Source: an uncultured Spirochaetales bacterium
GTDB taxonomy: Bacteria > Spirochaetota > Spirochaetia > Sphaerochaetales > Sphaerochaetaceae
DNA: 42,978 nt
Reading direction: 5' to 3'
Assembly: GCA_949297785.1 (NCBI GenBank)
Contig: CASFTW010000017.1
Location: forward strand, 1 to 42,978
The position numbers were made by a program, and so were the translations under genes. Below, piece after piece: positions 1 through 9,218 of this stretch. The first letter of the stretch is position 1; every line of letters starts with the position of its first letter. The notes beneath the pieces were generated by a model that was not told the origin of the DNA, ran no database searches, and was given only the letters and a program-made list of their open reading frames with translations.

Positions 1-248
1 TCCGGAGACGGAGGCGTCGGAGGCCAAGGCAAAAGTTCCTGGCTTATCCGCACGGGCCACATGCACCCTGTCCACCTATATCAGTCTTCTTGCGGTGAGG
101 GCTTTGGCCTGAGCTGAGAGAAGACCCGGCGGTGGAAGGGAAGTCCCCGCTCTCTAAAGGAGCAGGCACAGCAAGAGCTGTGTAGCGGGAAGCACCATCT
201 TCTACAAGGTGGTGAGGTTCACTTTTGTCCGCGATTTGCCCACGCTTT
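1..248 (+). ncRNA. candidate structured RNA, family not recognised
   Basis: No plausible protein is encoded here, but base pairing is dense. Helices visible: 21-30 with 101-110 (10 pairs), 48-52 with 91-95, a hairpin with stem CACAGC/GCUGUG around 166-182 closed by CCGCU/AGCGG, and a 9-pair hairpin at about 193-214 with loop CUAC. Bases 84-90 (GTCTTCT) match 119-125 (AGAAGAC), which crosses the first helix and would form a pseudoknot. Three helices contain a pair that is G-U on the + strand but would be C-A on the minus strand, so the RNA is probably read on +. The 5' end may lie outside the window. I looked for RNase P, 6S, tmRNA, SRP, TPP and cobalamin signatures and none fits convincingly. 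Confidence 0.45.
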
Positions 249-272
249 TTGAAAATTACCGGTGATTTTCAA
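249..272. terminator. 12-pair AT-rich inverted repeat, weak terminator candidate
   Basis: TTGAAAATTACC is followed directly by its near-perfect complement (one T-G pair). A T run (246-250) precedes it and only GTTTAAAT follows, so it is a weak intrinsic terminator. It may end the upstream candidate RNA. Confidence 0.35.
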
Positions 273-330
273 GTTTAAATGATATGTGCAAAACGGAATC
301 TGAAATAGAATAACATGATGCTCTGAAAAT

Positions 331-363
331 AAATGAAAACGCCCGGAAAAACTCCCGGGCGTT
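331..363 (-). terminator. intrinsic terminator of oppA
   Basis: Nine-pair stem AACGCCCGG/CCGGGCGTT (338-346 with 355-363) with an 8-base loop. On the minus strand it is followed by a T-rich stretch (TTTTCATTTATTTT). It lies 20 bases after the oppA stop codon. Confidence 0.85.
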
Positions 364-383
364 ATTGGAACATCTGTATCCAA

Positions 384-2051
384 CTACTTGAGGTAGATGT
401 TCTTTACCGGATGGTAGTCCATTGTGTTGTTGTACCAGCCGCCCCACTTGTTGGTATCGATCATACCCTGTGATACGTATACATAAAGCGGGATGATAGC
501 CTGATCCTGGTTGATGAGGATATCTTCAGCCTGCTTGAGAACTGCGAATCTTTCCTCACCGGCCGGCATTGATGCAGCCTGTCTGATAAGTGCGTCATAC
601 TCTTCGTTTGAGTACTTACCGCCGTTCATACCTGCACCTGTGATGAACATATCGAGGAATGTGTTGGGATCCTGATAGTCACCGACCCATCCTGCACGTG
701 CGATCTGGAAGTTGCCTGCATTTCTGTTGGCAAGGTATGTTGCCCATTCCTGGTTCTCAAGCTCAACGTTGATATTGAGGTTGTCCTTGAGCTGCTGCTG
801 GATGTACTCAGCCTGCTGGCGGTGTGCGTCATCAGTATTGTAGAGTACTGTGATTGTCGGGAATCCTACGCCGTTAGGATAGCCTGCTTCGGCAAGGAGC
901 TGCTGTGCATATTCAGGATCGAAGAGGACTCCGCCTCTGGCGCTTTCCTCAAGCGGTTCGTAACCTGCCATTTCAGGAACGATGCCCCAGCAAGGAATCT
1001 GACCGGCACGTGTGACTGTGTCAACAAGACCCTGTCTGTCAATTGCGTAGCTGATAGCCTTTCTTACGAGAGCGTTGTCAAGTGGCGGCTCAGTTACATT
1101 GATTGTGTAATAGTATGTTGAGAGCTGAGGAGCAACCTGATAATCGGATCTCATGCTGATTGCATCAAGGTTGTTGAGGTCGATACCTGTATCCCAGTCA
1201 ACTTCTCCTGAGAGATACATGTTGTAGTTTGTGGCTGTATCGTCGCTTGCGAGGAATACAACTTCATCAAGAGCTACGTTCTCTGCATCCCAATAGAGCT
1301 CGTTCTTGACACAGACGATTCTGTCCTGAGGAGTATGTTCCTTGAGGACGAACGGACCGTTGCCTACGAAATTCTCTGGCTTTGTCCAGTCTGTACCGTA
1401 CTTCTCGATTGCATGCTGCGGAACGATGCCGAATGAATAGTGGCACAGTGCACCGATAACATACGGAAGCGGTCCGATAAGAGTCATTTCGAATGTGTGA
1501 TCGTCAATGGCCCTGATCTGAAGTGCGCTTGCATCTGCTTCGCCTGCATTGAATTCAGTAGCACCTGCGATGAACATTGCAGGGAACCATGCATACGGAC
1601 TTCCTGTTGCAGGATCAAGCTCACGTGTCCAGGAATAGACGACATCCTGTGCTGTTATTGGAACACCGTCTGACCATACTGCATCTTCTCTGAGATGGAA
1701 GGTGTAGGTGAGACCGTCTTCTGAAATATCCCAGCTTTCTGCAACGCCCGGAACGCCGTCAGCTGTCTGAGGATCTACTGCAACAAGACCTTCAAAAAGA
1801 GCTTCGAAAATTCTATGCTCAGGAACACCCTGGATCTGGCTTGGATCAAGAGATTCCGGTTCTGCAGCATTTGCAATTACGAAAGATACGTAATCATCTT
1901 CCGGTGCTGCAGCTGTTGAAGTTGCTGCTGTTGTTGTGGTTGTCGTGCTGCTTGCTGCCGGAGCGGAAGTAGCTTCACTGCTGCCGCCTGCAAAAGCACT
2001 GAAAGAAATAAGAGCAATTAATGCTAATGCTAATGCTAATACTTTTTTCAT
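384..2051 (-). CDS. oppA: oligopeptide ABC transporter, periplasmic substrate-binding protein
   Basis: 555 residues, family 5 extracellular solute-binding protein (SBP_bac_5). It captures oligopeptides in the periplasm and delivers them to OppBCDF. Residues 1-22 form a signal peptide with a Leu/Ala-rich core ending AFAGG. There is no lipobox cysteine, so signal peptidase I cleavage is expected rather than lipidation. A Ser/Thr/Ala-rich linker follows (about 23-50). The mature part shows the family motif PESLDPSQ near residue 65 and a C-terminal half with repeated aromatic peptide-binding motifs. The ATG has AGGAGG seven bases upstream. The gene is near oppBCDF but not in that operon, because the + strand gene at 2296 lies between. 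Dipeptide or other small-peptide specificity cannot be excluded. Confidence 0.92.
   Translation of the reverse strand: MKKVLALALALIALISFSAFAGGSSEATSAPAASSTTTTTTAATSTAAAPEDDYVSFVIANAAEPESLDPSQIQGVPEHRIFEALFEGLVAVDPQTADGVPGVAESWDISEDGLTYTFHLREDAVWSDGVPITAQDVVYSWTRELDPATGSPYAWFPAMFIAGATEFNAGEADASALQIRAIDDHTFEMTLIGPLPYVIGALCHYSFGIVPQHAIEKYGTDWTKPENFVGNGPFVLKEHTPQDRIVCVKNELYWDAENVALDEVVFLASDDTATNYNMYLSGEVDWDTGIDLNNLDAISMRSDYQVAPQLSTYYYTINVTEPPLDNALVRKAISYAIDRQGLVDTVTRAGQIPCWGIVPEMAGYEPLEESARGGVLFDPEYAQQLLAEAGYPNGVGFPTITVLYNTDDAHRQQAEYIQQQLKDNLNINVELENQEWATYLANRNAGNFQIARAGWVGDYQDPNTFLDMFITGAGMNGGKYSNEEYDALIRQAASMPAGEERFAVLKQAEDILINQDQAIIPLYVYVSQGMIDTNKWGGWYNNTMDYHPVKNIYLK
2019..2042 (-). repeat. 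hexanucleotide repeat in the oppA signal peptide
   Basis: TAATGC occurs three times in tandem (2019-2036) plus a partial fourth copy. It encodes the Leu-Ala repeat of the signal-peptide core and is in frame, so copy-number change would alter the length of the hydrophobic segment without breaking the gene. Confidence 0.6.
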
Positions 2052-2259
2052 TTATTGACCTCCTGATAAAATTCAACTTGCTACACACTTTAACTTATTT
2101 TCTGTTTTTTTTCTATATGTGATATGTAATTTTTTTAATTTTTATTCACTTATTATGCAAATAATAAACAAAGAGATATTTAGATTTTTGCAATACAAGA
2201 AAATATTCCGCTGACAGATGGAATGTGACTTTCACTTTTTTCAAATGAATTTTCTGTGA
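2052..2259. other. AT-rich divergent intergenic region
   Basis: Spacer between oppA (minus) and the + gene at 2296. It is very AT-rich with runs of T/A at 2104-2145. The oppA promoter must lie here, but no single -35/-10 pair stands out. Confidence 0.4.
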
Positions 2260-2289
2260 TTGTATTTGCATGTCTTCTTGGCATATGAT
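2260..2289 (+). promoter_or_regulatory. promoter placing the start codon at the transcript 5' end
   Basis: TTGTAT (2260-2265), an 18-base spacer and TATGAT (2284-2289), six bases before the ATG at 2296. No Shine-Dalgarno sequence is present. The in-frame TTG at 2260 is therefore better read as the -35 box than as a start codon. Confidence 0.5.
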
Positions 2290-2295
2290 TGTCAT

Positions 2296-2850
2296 ATGAG
2301 TGCATTCACACTGAAAAAAGGAAGGAACGGGAATCTTAATTATTCTCTTTCTCCTGTTATGAGAATCATCTGTATTGCCTTTGCAATTCTGCTTGTCCTG
2401 GGCCTCATATCGGCACTTGGTGACGGGTTCGGCATATCTTACATTTTTGCCGCTTTGTTTACCCTTATACTTATTCTTGTAGCTCTTTACCGTGATGACT
2501 GGATATTTTCCAACAAGAGCAGAACGATAACAGTCTCCTATGGTGTGGGACCGTTCATCTCAAGGACTGAAATTGAATACGGCATGGTCGAAGCTGTGGA
2601 AATAAGACATTTTCATAAAGGCATTGCCGATGGCAGCACTGCAATAAAACCTACATGGCGCAATAAGGAAATGGCCGTACTGCGTCTTAAGCTGGCAAGA
2701 GAGGACAAGCCATATATGAATATCGAGTTCGTCAATGCAAGAAGAGGAGGCCTTCATCTTGAATCAATGGCCAATGTGATTGCATCCTACTGTGCCCTTC
2801 CTCTTGATATCGACAGAAACGCGCTTCAGAAGGGGCTCTTGAGACGATGA
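2296..2850 (+). CDS. small membrane protein, function unknown
   Basis: 184 residues from the ATG at 2296. Two closely spaced hydrophobic segments (about residues 22-41 and 46-66) form a hairpin in the membrane. About 115 soluble residues follow, rich in beta-type alternation, which would be cytoplasmic if both segments span. I recognise no family; the layout resembles PH-like or DUF membrane proteins of two helices plus a beta domain. It is a single gene between oppA and oppBCDF on the opposite strand, ended by the hairpin at 2905-2946. An extended start at the TTG at 2260 is possible but overlaps a good promoter. Confidence 0.65.
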   Translation: MSAFTLKKGRNGNLNYSLSPVMRIICIAFAILLVLGLISALGDGFGISYIFAALFTLILILVALYRDDWIFSNKSRTITVSYGVGPFISRTEIEYGMVEAVEIRHFHKGIADGSTAIKPTWRNKEMAVLRLKLAREDKPYMNIEFVNARRGGLHLESMANVIASYCALPLDIDRNALQKGLLRR

Positions 2851-2904
2851 GGCAGAATTTCATTGCTGCCTGACAGCTTTCCCCGAATGCTTGTCACATA
2901 TGAA

Positions 2905-2946
2905 AAAACCCTCCGCATCCGGATATTTATCCGTGAGGAGGGTTTT
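2905..2946. terminator. bidirectional terminator between convergent genes
   Basis: Ten-pair stem AAAACCCTCC/GGAGGGTTTT (2905-2914 with 2937-2946) with an internal CGGAT/ATCCG helix. It carries T runs on both strands and serves both the + gene ending at 2850 and oppF ending at 2975. Confidence 0.88.
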
Positions 2947-2974
2947 GCAACAACTGCTTTCTGTATGATGATTC

Positions 2975-4066
2975 TCAGTTTTTAGCTTTCTTTTCCGTTT
3001 TCTTTCTGAGCTTCAGGTCGCCTTCTGTAGGTGTATCGTCTGCAGGCTCTGCAACAGGCTTGTCGTCATAGAGGAAACATGCGACATGATGGTTGTTTCC
3101 GCAGTCGAACATAGGCGGAACCGCACATGAGCATTTGTCCATTCTCTTTGAACATCTGTCATAAAAATAGCAGCAGTGGCGTTCTTTGTCAGGAGAGGGA
3201 ACATCGCCTTCAAGCACTATCCTCTGTCTTGTTCTCTCAAGTTTCGGATCAGGGACCGGTGCTGCGGAGAGCAGTGCCTGTGTATATGGATGAAGAGGAT
3301 TCCTGTAAAGCTCATCCGATGATGAGATTTCCATGATCTTGCCCAGATACATTACGATGACACGGTGGGAAATATGCTGGATAACTCCCAGATCGTGTGC
3401 TATGAAGATGAATGTGACACCCATTTCCTTCTGGATGTCGGAAATGAGATTGAGGATCTGCGCCTGAATTGAAACATCAAGTGCGGATACCGGCTCATCT
3501 GCAAGAATGATTTCAGGATTGAGCGCAAGGGCACGTGCTATTCCGATTCTCTGCCTCTGGCCGCCTGAGAACTCATGTGGATAGCGGTTTACGAATGCCT
3601 TGTTTATACCGACTTTCTCCATGAGATCTTTGACTTTCTCGTCAAGCTCCTCTTCTGTATAGTTTTTATCGAGAAGATTTCTTTTATTGTAGATCCTGAG
3701 CGGTTCGAGGATGATGTTCCTGACTGTCATTCTCGGATCAAGCGAGGCATATGGGTCCTGGAAGATCATCTGGATGTTTCTTCTTTCCTTGAGAAGAGTG
3801 TCCTTGTCAGCTGTGCACAGGTCAACTCCATGAAAGACAACCTGTCCTGTAGTCGGCTTATAGAGCTGTGCGATTGAACGGACTGTCGTACTTTTTCCGC
3901 ATCCGGATTCACCTACGATACCTACGGTTTCGCCTTTGTATACATCAAAGCTGATACCGTCGACAGCGCGGATGTAACCTATGGTTTTCTTGAAGAGGCC
4001 TCCTCCGTCGATGGGGAAGTGCTGCCTTAAATTCTTTACTGAGAGTATGACTTCTTTATTTTCCAT
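2975..4066 (-). CDS. oppF: oligopeptide ABC transporter ATPase OppF
   Basis: 363 residues. Cytoplasmic ATPase that pairs with OppD to power peptide import. It shows Walker [10 protein letters not shown], signature FSGGQRQRIGIARAL, Walker B with ILADEP and an H-loop histidine in IAHDL. The C-terminal oligopeptide-transporter extension is Cys-rich (HCCYFYDRC and later Cys), as in OppD/F/DppD/F proteins. I chose the ATG at 4066, which has GAGGGAG eight bases upstream and overlaps the oppD stop by 11 bases. A longer form from a TTG at 4117 lacks a ribosome site and adds a Lys-rich stretch. It is last in the oppBCDF operon; a hairpin at 2905-2946 follows. Confidence 0.93.
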   Translation of the reverse strand: MENKEVILSVKNLRQHFPIDGGGLFKKTIGYIRAVDGISFDVYKGETVGIVGESGCGKSTTVRSIAQLYKPTTGQVVFHGVDLCTADKDTLLKERRNIQMIFQDPYASLDPRMTVRNIILEPLRIYNKRNLLDKNYTEEELDEKVKDLMEKVGINKAFVNRYPHEFSGGQRQRIGIARALALNPEIILADEPVSALDVSIQAQILNLISDIQKEMGVTFIFIAHDLGVIQHISHRVIVMYLGKIMEISSSDELYRNPLHPYTQALLSAAPVPDPKLERTRQRIVLEGDVPSPDKERHCCYFYDRCSKRMDKCSCAVPPMFDCGNNHHVACFLYDDKPVAEPADDTPTEGDLKLRKKTEKKAKN

Positions 4067-5093
4067 TGTTTCCAGCTCCCTCAAGTGCTTCTTTTCTTTC
4101 TTCTTCGCTGCAGGCAAGCCAGCATGCCACGTAATGATCTTCTCCGACCTGCTTTACCGGCGGATACGCATGACGGCATACTTCACACGTCCTGTTGCAT
4201 CTCGGATGGAACGGACAGCACGGCGGCAGATCAATGACGTTTGGCGGCTGACCTTCAATGGAGAAGAGTCTTTCTTCCCTGTTGCCGTCCATCTTGGGAA
4301 CTGACGCGATGAGTCCCTTTGTATACGGATGTGCCGGAGAAGCATACAGATCGTCTGTGAGCGCACTTTCGACAATACGTCCTGCATACATGACACAAAC
4401 CTTGTCGCACATGCCGGCAACTACACCGAGATCATGCGTGATGAGGATCACTGCAGTCTTCAGCTGCTCTGTGATTTTCTTTATAAGCTCTAGAATCTGA
4501 GCCTGAATGGTAACGTCGAGAGCTGTCGTGGGCTCGTCTGCAATAAGCAGGTCGGCATTGCAGCTGAGTGCCATTGCAATCATTACACGCTGTCTCATTC
4601 CGCCTGAGAACTGGTGCGGATAACAGTCTATCCTGCTTTCAGCGGACGGGATGCCGACAAGCTTGAGCATTGTGATTGCCCTCTCCCTTGCTTCCTGTTT
4701 TGTCATGTTCTGATGCAGTCTTATTGTCTCGATCATCTGTGTGGAGATCCTGAGATAGGGGTTGAGGCTGGTCATCGGATCCTGGAAGATCATTGATATC
4801 TTGTTTCCGCGGATATTTCTCAGTTCCTTCTCGCTTAGCTTCATGATATCTGTTCCGCGGTAGAGAACCTCTCCTCCTACGATTTTTCCCGGAGGGGAGG
4901 GAACCAGTCTCATGATTGAGAGGTTTGTAACTGACTTTCCACAGCCTGATTCGCCTACGAGGCCGACTGTCTCACCTTCGTGAACAGTGAAGGATACACC
5001 GTCAACTGCTTTCAGAATACCGTTATCTGTCTTGAAATGTGTTCTCAGGTCCTTAACCTCGAGAAGCACGTTCGCATCTTTGAAACTGCTCAT
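4056..5093 (-). CDS. oppD: oligopeptide ABC transporter ATPase OppD
   Basis: 345 residues. Cytoplasmic ATPase partner of OppF. It has Walker A GESGCGKS, signature [15 protein letters not shown], Walker [13 protein letters not shown], the H-loop histidine in ITHDLG, and the C-terminal Cys-containing oligopeptide domain (CCPFHPRC). The ATG is preceded by AGGAGG at seven bases. It starts 12 bases after oppC and its end overlaps oppF. Length is normal for the family (about 330 residues). Confidence 0.94.
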   Translation of the reverse strand: MSSFKDANVLLEVKDLRTHFKTDNGILKAVDGVSFTVHEGETVGLVGESGCGKSVTNLSIMRLVPSPPGKIVGGEVLYRGTDIMKLSEKELRNIRGNKISMIFQDPMTSLNPYLRISTQMIETIRLHQNMTKQEARERAITMLKLVGIPSAESRIDCYPHQFSGGMRQRVMIAMALSCNADLLIADEPTTALDVTIQAQILELIKKITEQLKTAVILITHDLGVVAGMCDKVCVMYAGRIVESALTDDLYASPAHPYTKGLIASVPKMDGNREERLFSIEGQPPNVIDLPPCCPFHPRCNRTCEVCRHAYPPVKQVGEDHYVACWLACSEEERKEALEGAGNNGK

Positions 5094-5105
5094 CTTCAGT
5101 CCTCC

Positions 5106-6701
5106 TTATAACTGGTTTTTAGTCTGCGGATCAAATGCATCTCTCAGACCATCGCCGAGGAAGTTCATGGAGAACAGGAAGATGACCATGACAATGCTGG
5201 GAATGATGAGCTTGTACGGATACAGAGCCATCGATGAGACAGCATCGCCGATCAGAGAACCCCATGATGCATATGGTGCCTGGACACCGAGACCGAGGAA
5301 TGAAAGGAAACTTTCCTGCATGATGAATGCCGGAATACGGATTGTTGAATAAACGATGATGATTGAAAGGCTGTTGGGAATCATGTGCTTGAATATGATA
5401 TGCATTGTTCCTGCACCCATGCTTCTTGCTGCCTCAACATATTCCTGATTCTTCAGCGACATTATCTGGCCGCGCACCATTCGGGCTATGGTCAGCCAGG
5501 AAACGAGAGCAAGTGCGAAGAACAGGTTGACTATCTGACGGCCGAATATGGCCATGCAGATGATTACCAGCAGCATGTATGGCAGTCCGTACATGATATC
5601 GACGAATCTCATCAGGTAATAGTCGACCTTACCGCCGAGGTAGCCGGCAAGGGAGCCGACAAGAATACCGATGAAAATACTTGTGACGGTACCTACGATA
5701 CCTACTGCAATGGACACCTGGCTGCCGTAGATTATTCTGCTGAGAAGATCACGTCCGAGATAGTCTGTTCCGAAAATATAGCGTCTTTCGTGCATCTTGG
5801 TGACTTCAAGTTCCACATGAAGCCCGTTTGAAAGGTCAAATGTTCCTTTGTATGGGAATGTCATCGAACCGGAATCGATCATTGCCTGGATATCTGAATT
5901 TGCATTGCGCTGTGCAATCTGCTCAATATAGCCGATGATGTTTGTTGAAGCTCTGTCATGGATGCCGTTTTCTCCGAGTGCGTCCATTTCCATTTCGACA
6001 GAAGCATCAAGATCTTCGCCGGAAAGAGTCGAGTCCTTTGATCTCAGTTCGTTGCTGACTGCCGAACGGACTTCGTTCACCAGTGATTCTTCAAGTGTGT
6101 TCTCATCAACGCCGAGCAGGGAAGCATAGAGAGTGCGCAGTTCTTCATAGGACATATCCTCGATGTTCATGGTCTCGCCTTCATAAACCACGCTGACTTT
6201 GTCGATTGTGATCTGCGTTTCTGTTTCTATGTTGTTGAGCATTCTGTCTATGCGGCTCTGTTCTGACGAGTTCCATTCAAATGAACCTGCCTCAAGAGCT
6301 TCCATGCCGCGGGCATACACAAGATCCCATACCTGGTTTGTCTTGCTCTCCATTACCCATGCTTCGATCTGGGCGTCTTCCTCATCACTTAGTTCAAGAC
6401 GTCCCTGCCTCCATGCCTGGAAAAAGAGGTTCTTCATTTCCTGTTCAAGCATGAGATCCCCGGCTGTTTTTGTAAGGGAAGGGCGGAGGTTCCTGTGGAC
6501 TGTTATAGCCTCGTCATACGGGTAGATCGGAAGCAGGCTTGCGCACAGTGCGATGAGAGTGTAGATGATTACGATAACACCGCCTACAACCGCAAGCTTG
6601 TTTTTCTTAAGTCTCTTCCATGCTTCTTTTGTAAGACTGGTTCCGACAATAACCTGGTTGAATTCATTTGTCGCAATTTCTTTCTTTCTGAATAGTGCCA
6701 T
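5106..6701 (-). CDS. oppC: oligopeptide ABC transporter permease OppC with a large extra domain
   Basis: 531 residues against about 300 in typical OppC. The first membrane segment (about 37-60) and the C-terminal permease domain are normal. The permease starts at FGTDYLGRD (residue 310 on), has five further membrane segments and carries the EAA loop EYVEAARSMGAG. Between them lie about 240 polar, acidic, mostly helical residues (about 65-305) which by topology face the periplasm. The coding frame is continuous with neighbouring codon use, so this is not an assembly join. It is third from the end of the operon, 12 bases after oppB and 12 before oppD. The insert could interact with OppA or the cell wall; I recognise no domain in it. 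Confidence 0.93.
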   Translation of the reverse strand: MALFRKKEIATNEFNQVIVGTSLTKEAWKRLKKNKLAVVGGVIVIIYTLIALCASLLPIYPYDEAITVHRNLRPSLTKTAGDLMLEQEMKNLFFQAWRQGRLELSDEEDAQIEAWVMESKTNQVWDLVYARGMEALEAGSFEWNSSEQSRIDRMLNNIETETQITIDKVSVVYEGETMNIEDMSYEELRTLYASLLGVDENTLEESLVNEVRSAVSNELRSKDSTLSGEDLDASVEMEMDALGENGIHDRASTNIIGYIEQIAQRNANSDIQAMIDSGSMTFPYKGTFDLSNGLHVELEVTKMHERRYIFGTDYLGRDLLSRIIYGSQVSIAVGIVGTVTSIFIGILVGSLAGYLGGKVDYYLMRFVDIMYGLPYMLLVIICMAIFGRQIVNLFFALALVSWLTIARMVRGQIMSLKNQEYVEAARSMGAGTMHIIFKHMIPNSLSIIIVYSTIRIPAFIMQESFLSFLGLGVQAPYASWGSLIGDAVSSMALYPYKLIIPSIVMVIFLFSMNFLGDGLRDAFDPQTKNQL

Positions 6702-6713
6702 TGCCAGTCCTCC

Positions 6714-7646
6714 TTATTTATAGCTTATTCTCGGATCGAGGTATGCATACACGATATCGACAATGAAGTTCATTACGATGAGAATTGCCGAATACACGAT
6801 GACGACACCTACGATGAGCGTATAGTCACGGTTGAATGAGGACTGAACGAAGAACTTGCCCAGACCGGGGACAAGGAAGACCTGTTCTACGACGATACTT
6901 CCGGTGAGGATACCGGCAAATGCAGGGCCGAGATAGCTGACGATCGGCAGCATTGCACCTTTCATGGCATGCTTGAAGATGATCGTGCTGTTCTTCATGC
7001 CTTTTGCCCTTGCCGTGCGGATATAGTCGCTTCTCAGTGTTTCCACCATGCTGGAGCGGGTCAGACGTGCAATGTCGGCGTAATATGCGAAACTGAGCGC
7101 AATGACCGGAAGCACGGCCGTTCTCAGCGGCGCATTGTTGTTCATGAACCATCCCGTTGTCGGGAACCATCCCAGCTGCATGCAGAATATCTGCTGAAGC
7201 AGAGGGGCAAATACGAAAAGAGGAATTGAAAGTCCGAAGGCTGCCAGTATCATTGGTATGTAGTCAAGCAGGGTATTCTGCCTGACCGCAGCTATCGTGC
7301 CAAGCGATACCCCGAATATTATTGCCACTATCATTGCCATTGACCCGAGTACGACTGAGTTGGGAAGCGATACTGCGATGAGAGTGTTTACGTCATAGTC
7401 TTTGTATTTGTAGCTCGGTCCGAGATCTCCTCTTACCACATCGAAAAGATAACGGCCGTACTGGACAATGAGAGGCTCGTTCATATGATACTTTGCCTCT
7501 ATGTTTCTCTTTACAGCTTCAGGCAGTGCCCTTTCTCCGTCGAAAGGTCCGCCGGGTGCAATTCTCACGATAAAGAAACTCAAGGTTATGATGATGAACA
7601 ATGTCGGTATCATACCTATAAGACGTCTGATAATATACTTTGTCAT
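6714..7646 (-). CDS. oppB: oligopeptide ABC transporter permease OppB
   Basis: 310 residues, normal for OppB. Six membrane segments, the N-terminal IIRRLIGMIPTLFIIITLSF helix and the cytoplasmic EAA-type motif DYIRTARAKGM that contacts the ATPases. First gene of the oppBCDF operon. The nearest ribosome-site-like sequence is GAGG 12 bases upstream of the ATG. A possible promoter (TTGCAC, 17 bases, TAAAAG) lies about 30 bases further up. The gene is divergent from the hydrate-repair gene at 7803. Confidence 0.93.
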   Translation of the reverse strand: MTKYIIRRLIGMIPTLFIIITLSFFIVRIAPGGPFDGERALPEAVKRNIEAKYHMNEPLIVQYGRYLFDVVRGDLGPSYKYKDYDVNTLIAVSLPNSVVLGSMAMIVAIIFGVSLGTIAAVRQNTLLDYIPMILAAFGLSIPLFVFAPLLQQIFCMQLGWFPTTGWFMNNNAPLRTAVLPVIALSFAYYADIARLTRSSMVETLRSDYIRTARAKGMKNSTIIFKHAMKGAMLPIVSYLGPAFAGILTGSIVVEQVFLVPGLGKFFVQSSFNRDYTLIVGVVIVYSAILIVMNFIVDIVYAYLDPRISYK

Positions 7647-7802
7647 GTCTTTTGCTATCCTCGTAATGTATTTCTTTTAGATGAATTTTTCCATTTGTGC
7701 AAGACTACTGAAAACAAATTGCATGAATATTTAATTTCTATGCATTTGAATACAAAAATTTTTTGTAGACCAAAACCCGGTTTTAGAGTTAAGTTTTAGC
7801 AC

Positions 7803-9218
7803 ATGGAATATCTAAAGGGCGATGCAGAGTGTAAAAGAGCTGATAAGATAAGTCAAGAGAGGTTCTCGATTCCCTCCCTGTCTCTCATGGAGGAGGCGGC
7901 TCTGCTCTCATTCATGGAACTCAAACAGAAGCTGAAGAAAGATACATCCGTATTATTTCTTGCAGGTGGAGGAAATAACGGGGCAGATTCTCTTGCTCTT
8001 GCAAGAATATGCCGCATCAATGGATATGGTAATATACGTATATATGCGCCTGATTATCCAAGCCGCAGCAGGGAAAATGAAATCCAGCTGGAATGCTGCA
8101 GGGCACTTTCGATTCCTTTTGCTGAAGATATTGTTCCATCCGATATTCTCATAGACGGTCTTCTCGGAGTAGGAATTAAAGGTTCGCTCAGGGAAAGGGA
8201 AGCGGAGATAATAGAGAAAGTCAATGAAAAAGACTTTTATGTAATTTCTGTGGATTTGCCTTCCGGCCTTTGCGACTCCTGCTTCAATAATGCCGTAATT
8301 GCTGATGAGACATATACTTTCGGCAGCAGAAAGAGATGCATGTATGCTTTGGGAAACAGAAAATACTGCGGAAAGATAAGTGTCCTGAATCCTTCTTTTC
8401 CCCAGGAAGTCCTCAACGACATTCCTTCCCGTGATATTTCACTTCACGATGCATCGGAATACGGCAGGCTGACTCTCGAAAGCGACGACTACAAAGTCAC
8501 GCGCGGCAGGGTTGCCGTAATCGGCGGCAGTACAGGGTATGTCGGTGCAGTGCGCCTTTCGGCGAAGGCTGCGCTGAAAGCCGGAAGCGGCATGGTCACC
8601 GTTTTCACTGATGAGAATATAATATCCCTTGTTAGCCTTGACTGCGGGGCATCTGTGATGGTGCGTCCGTTTGAGGATTTCTTTGCAATGCATGACAGCT
8701 TCGATGCCGTACTGCTCGGACCAGGACTGGGCAGGGAGGAGAGAGCGCGTCTTCTGGTTGAAAGAATTGCCGCCCTGCATCTCAGGACGCTTGTGCTGGA
8801 TGCTGATGCAATACGGCTTTTTGACGGAAAATGCAATGCAGACCATCTTGTCCTGACACCTCATGTCGGAGAGTTCCGCACACTCAGCGGCAAAGACAGG
8901 TATGCATCTCCTGATGAATTCTACGATACTCTTATTGAAACAGGACACCGTCTTGGGGCAGTAATCATCCTGAAAGCTGATGCTGTTTATCTGTGCGAGG
9001 AAAAAAGGATAAGGATTGTCGATGGGCAGAACCCTTATCTCGGAACGGCTGGCAGCGGTGATATCCTTTCAGGCATCACGGCAAGCATTGCGGCTCTTGG
9101 ACGGGAAGATATCATCAATGCCGTGATGCTGCATCAGCTGAGCGGTTTTGAGGCGCATGAGAAACTCGGATGTTATACCAGTGACGAACTTATTGATATT
9201 ATGGGTGCAATACGCTGA
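7803..9218 (+). CDS. nnr: bifunctional NAD(P)H-hydrate epimerase/dehydratase
   Basis: 471 residues; repairs hydrated NADH and NADPH. The N-terminal YjeF domain (about 20-215) carries GGGNNGADSLALAR and epimerises R- to S-hydrate. The C-terminal ribokinase-like domain (about 230-470) carries GGSTGYVGA, LDADAIRLF, LTPHVGEF and TAGSGDILSG and dehydrates S-hydrate with ADP or ATP. The fusion is the common bacterial form. Only a weak ribosome site precedes the ATG. It opens a + strand set with a membrane protein and a Nudix hydrolase, the first overlapping by one base (TGATG). Confidence 0.95.
   Translation: MEYLKGDAECKRADKISQERFSIPSLSLMEEAALLSFMELKQKLKKDTSVLFLAGGGNNGADSLALARICRINGYGNIRIYAPDYPSRSRENEIQLECCRALSIPFAEDIVPSDILIDGLLGVGIKGSLREREAEIIEKVNEKDFYVISVDLPSGLCDSCFNNAVIADETYTFGSRKRCMYALGNRKYCGKISVLNPSFPQEVLNDIPSRDISLHDASEYGRLTLESDDYKVTRGRVAVIGGSTGYVGAVRLSAKAALKAGSGMVTVFTDENIISLVSLDCGASVMVRPFEDFFAMHDSFDAVLLGPGLGREERARLLVERIAALHLRTLVLDADAIRLFDGKCNADHLVLTPHVGEFRTLSGKDRYASPDEFYDTLIETGHRLGAVIILKADAVYLCEEKRIRIVDGQNPYLGTAGSGDILSGITASIAALGREDIINAVMLHQLSGFEAHEKLGCYTSDELIDIMGAIR

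Noticed and set aside
1-248. RNase P, 6S, tmRNA, TPP or cobalamin riboswitch
   Set aside because: Short look-alikes occur (GGGAAGTCC, GGCTTAT, CTGAGA, TCCGGAGAC), but their order and the missing partner motifs do not fit any of these families.
256-447. 63-codon minus-strand frame
   Set aside because: Runs across the oppA terminator and the oppA 3' end in another frame; composition is not protein-like.
2975-4117. OppF starting at TTG 4117
   Set aside because: No ribosome site and a non-homologous Lys-rich leader; the ATG at 4066 has a good site.
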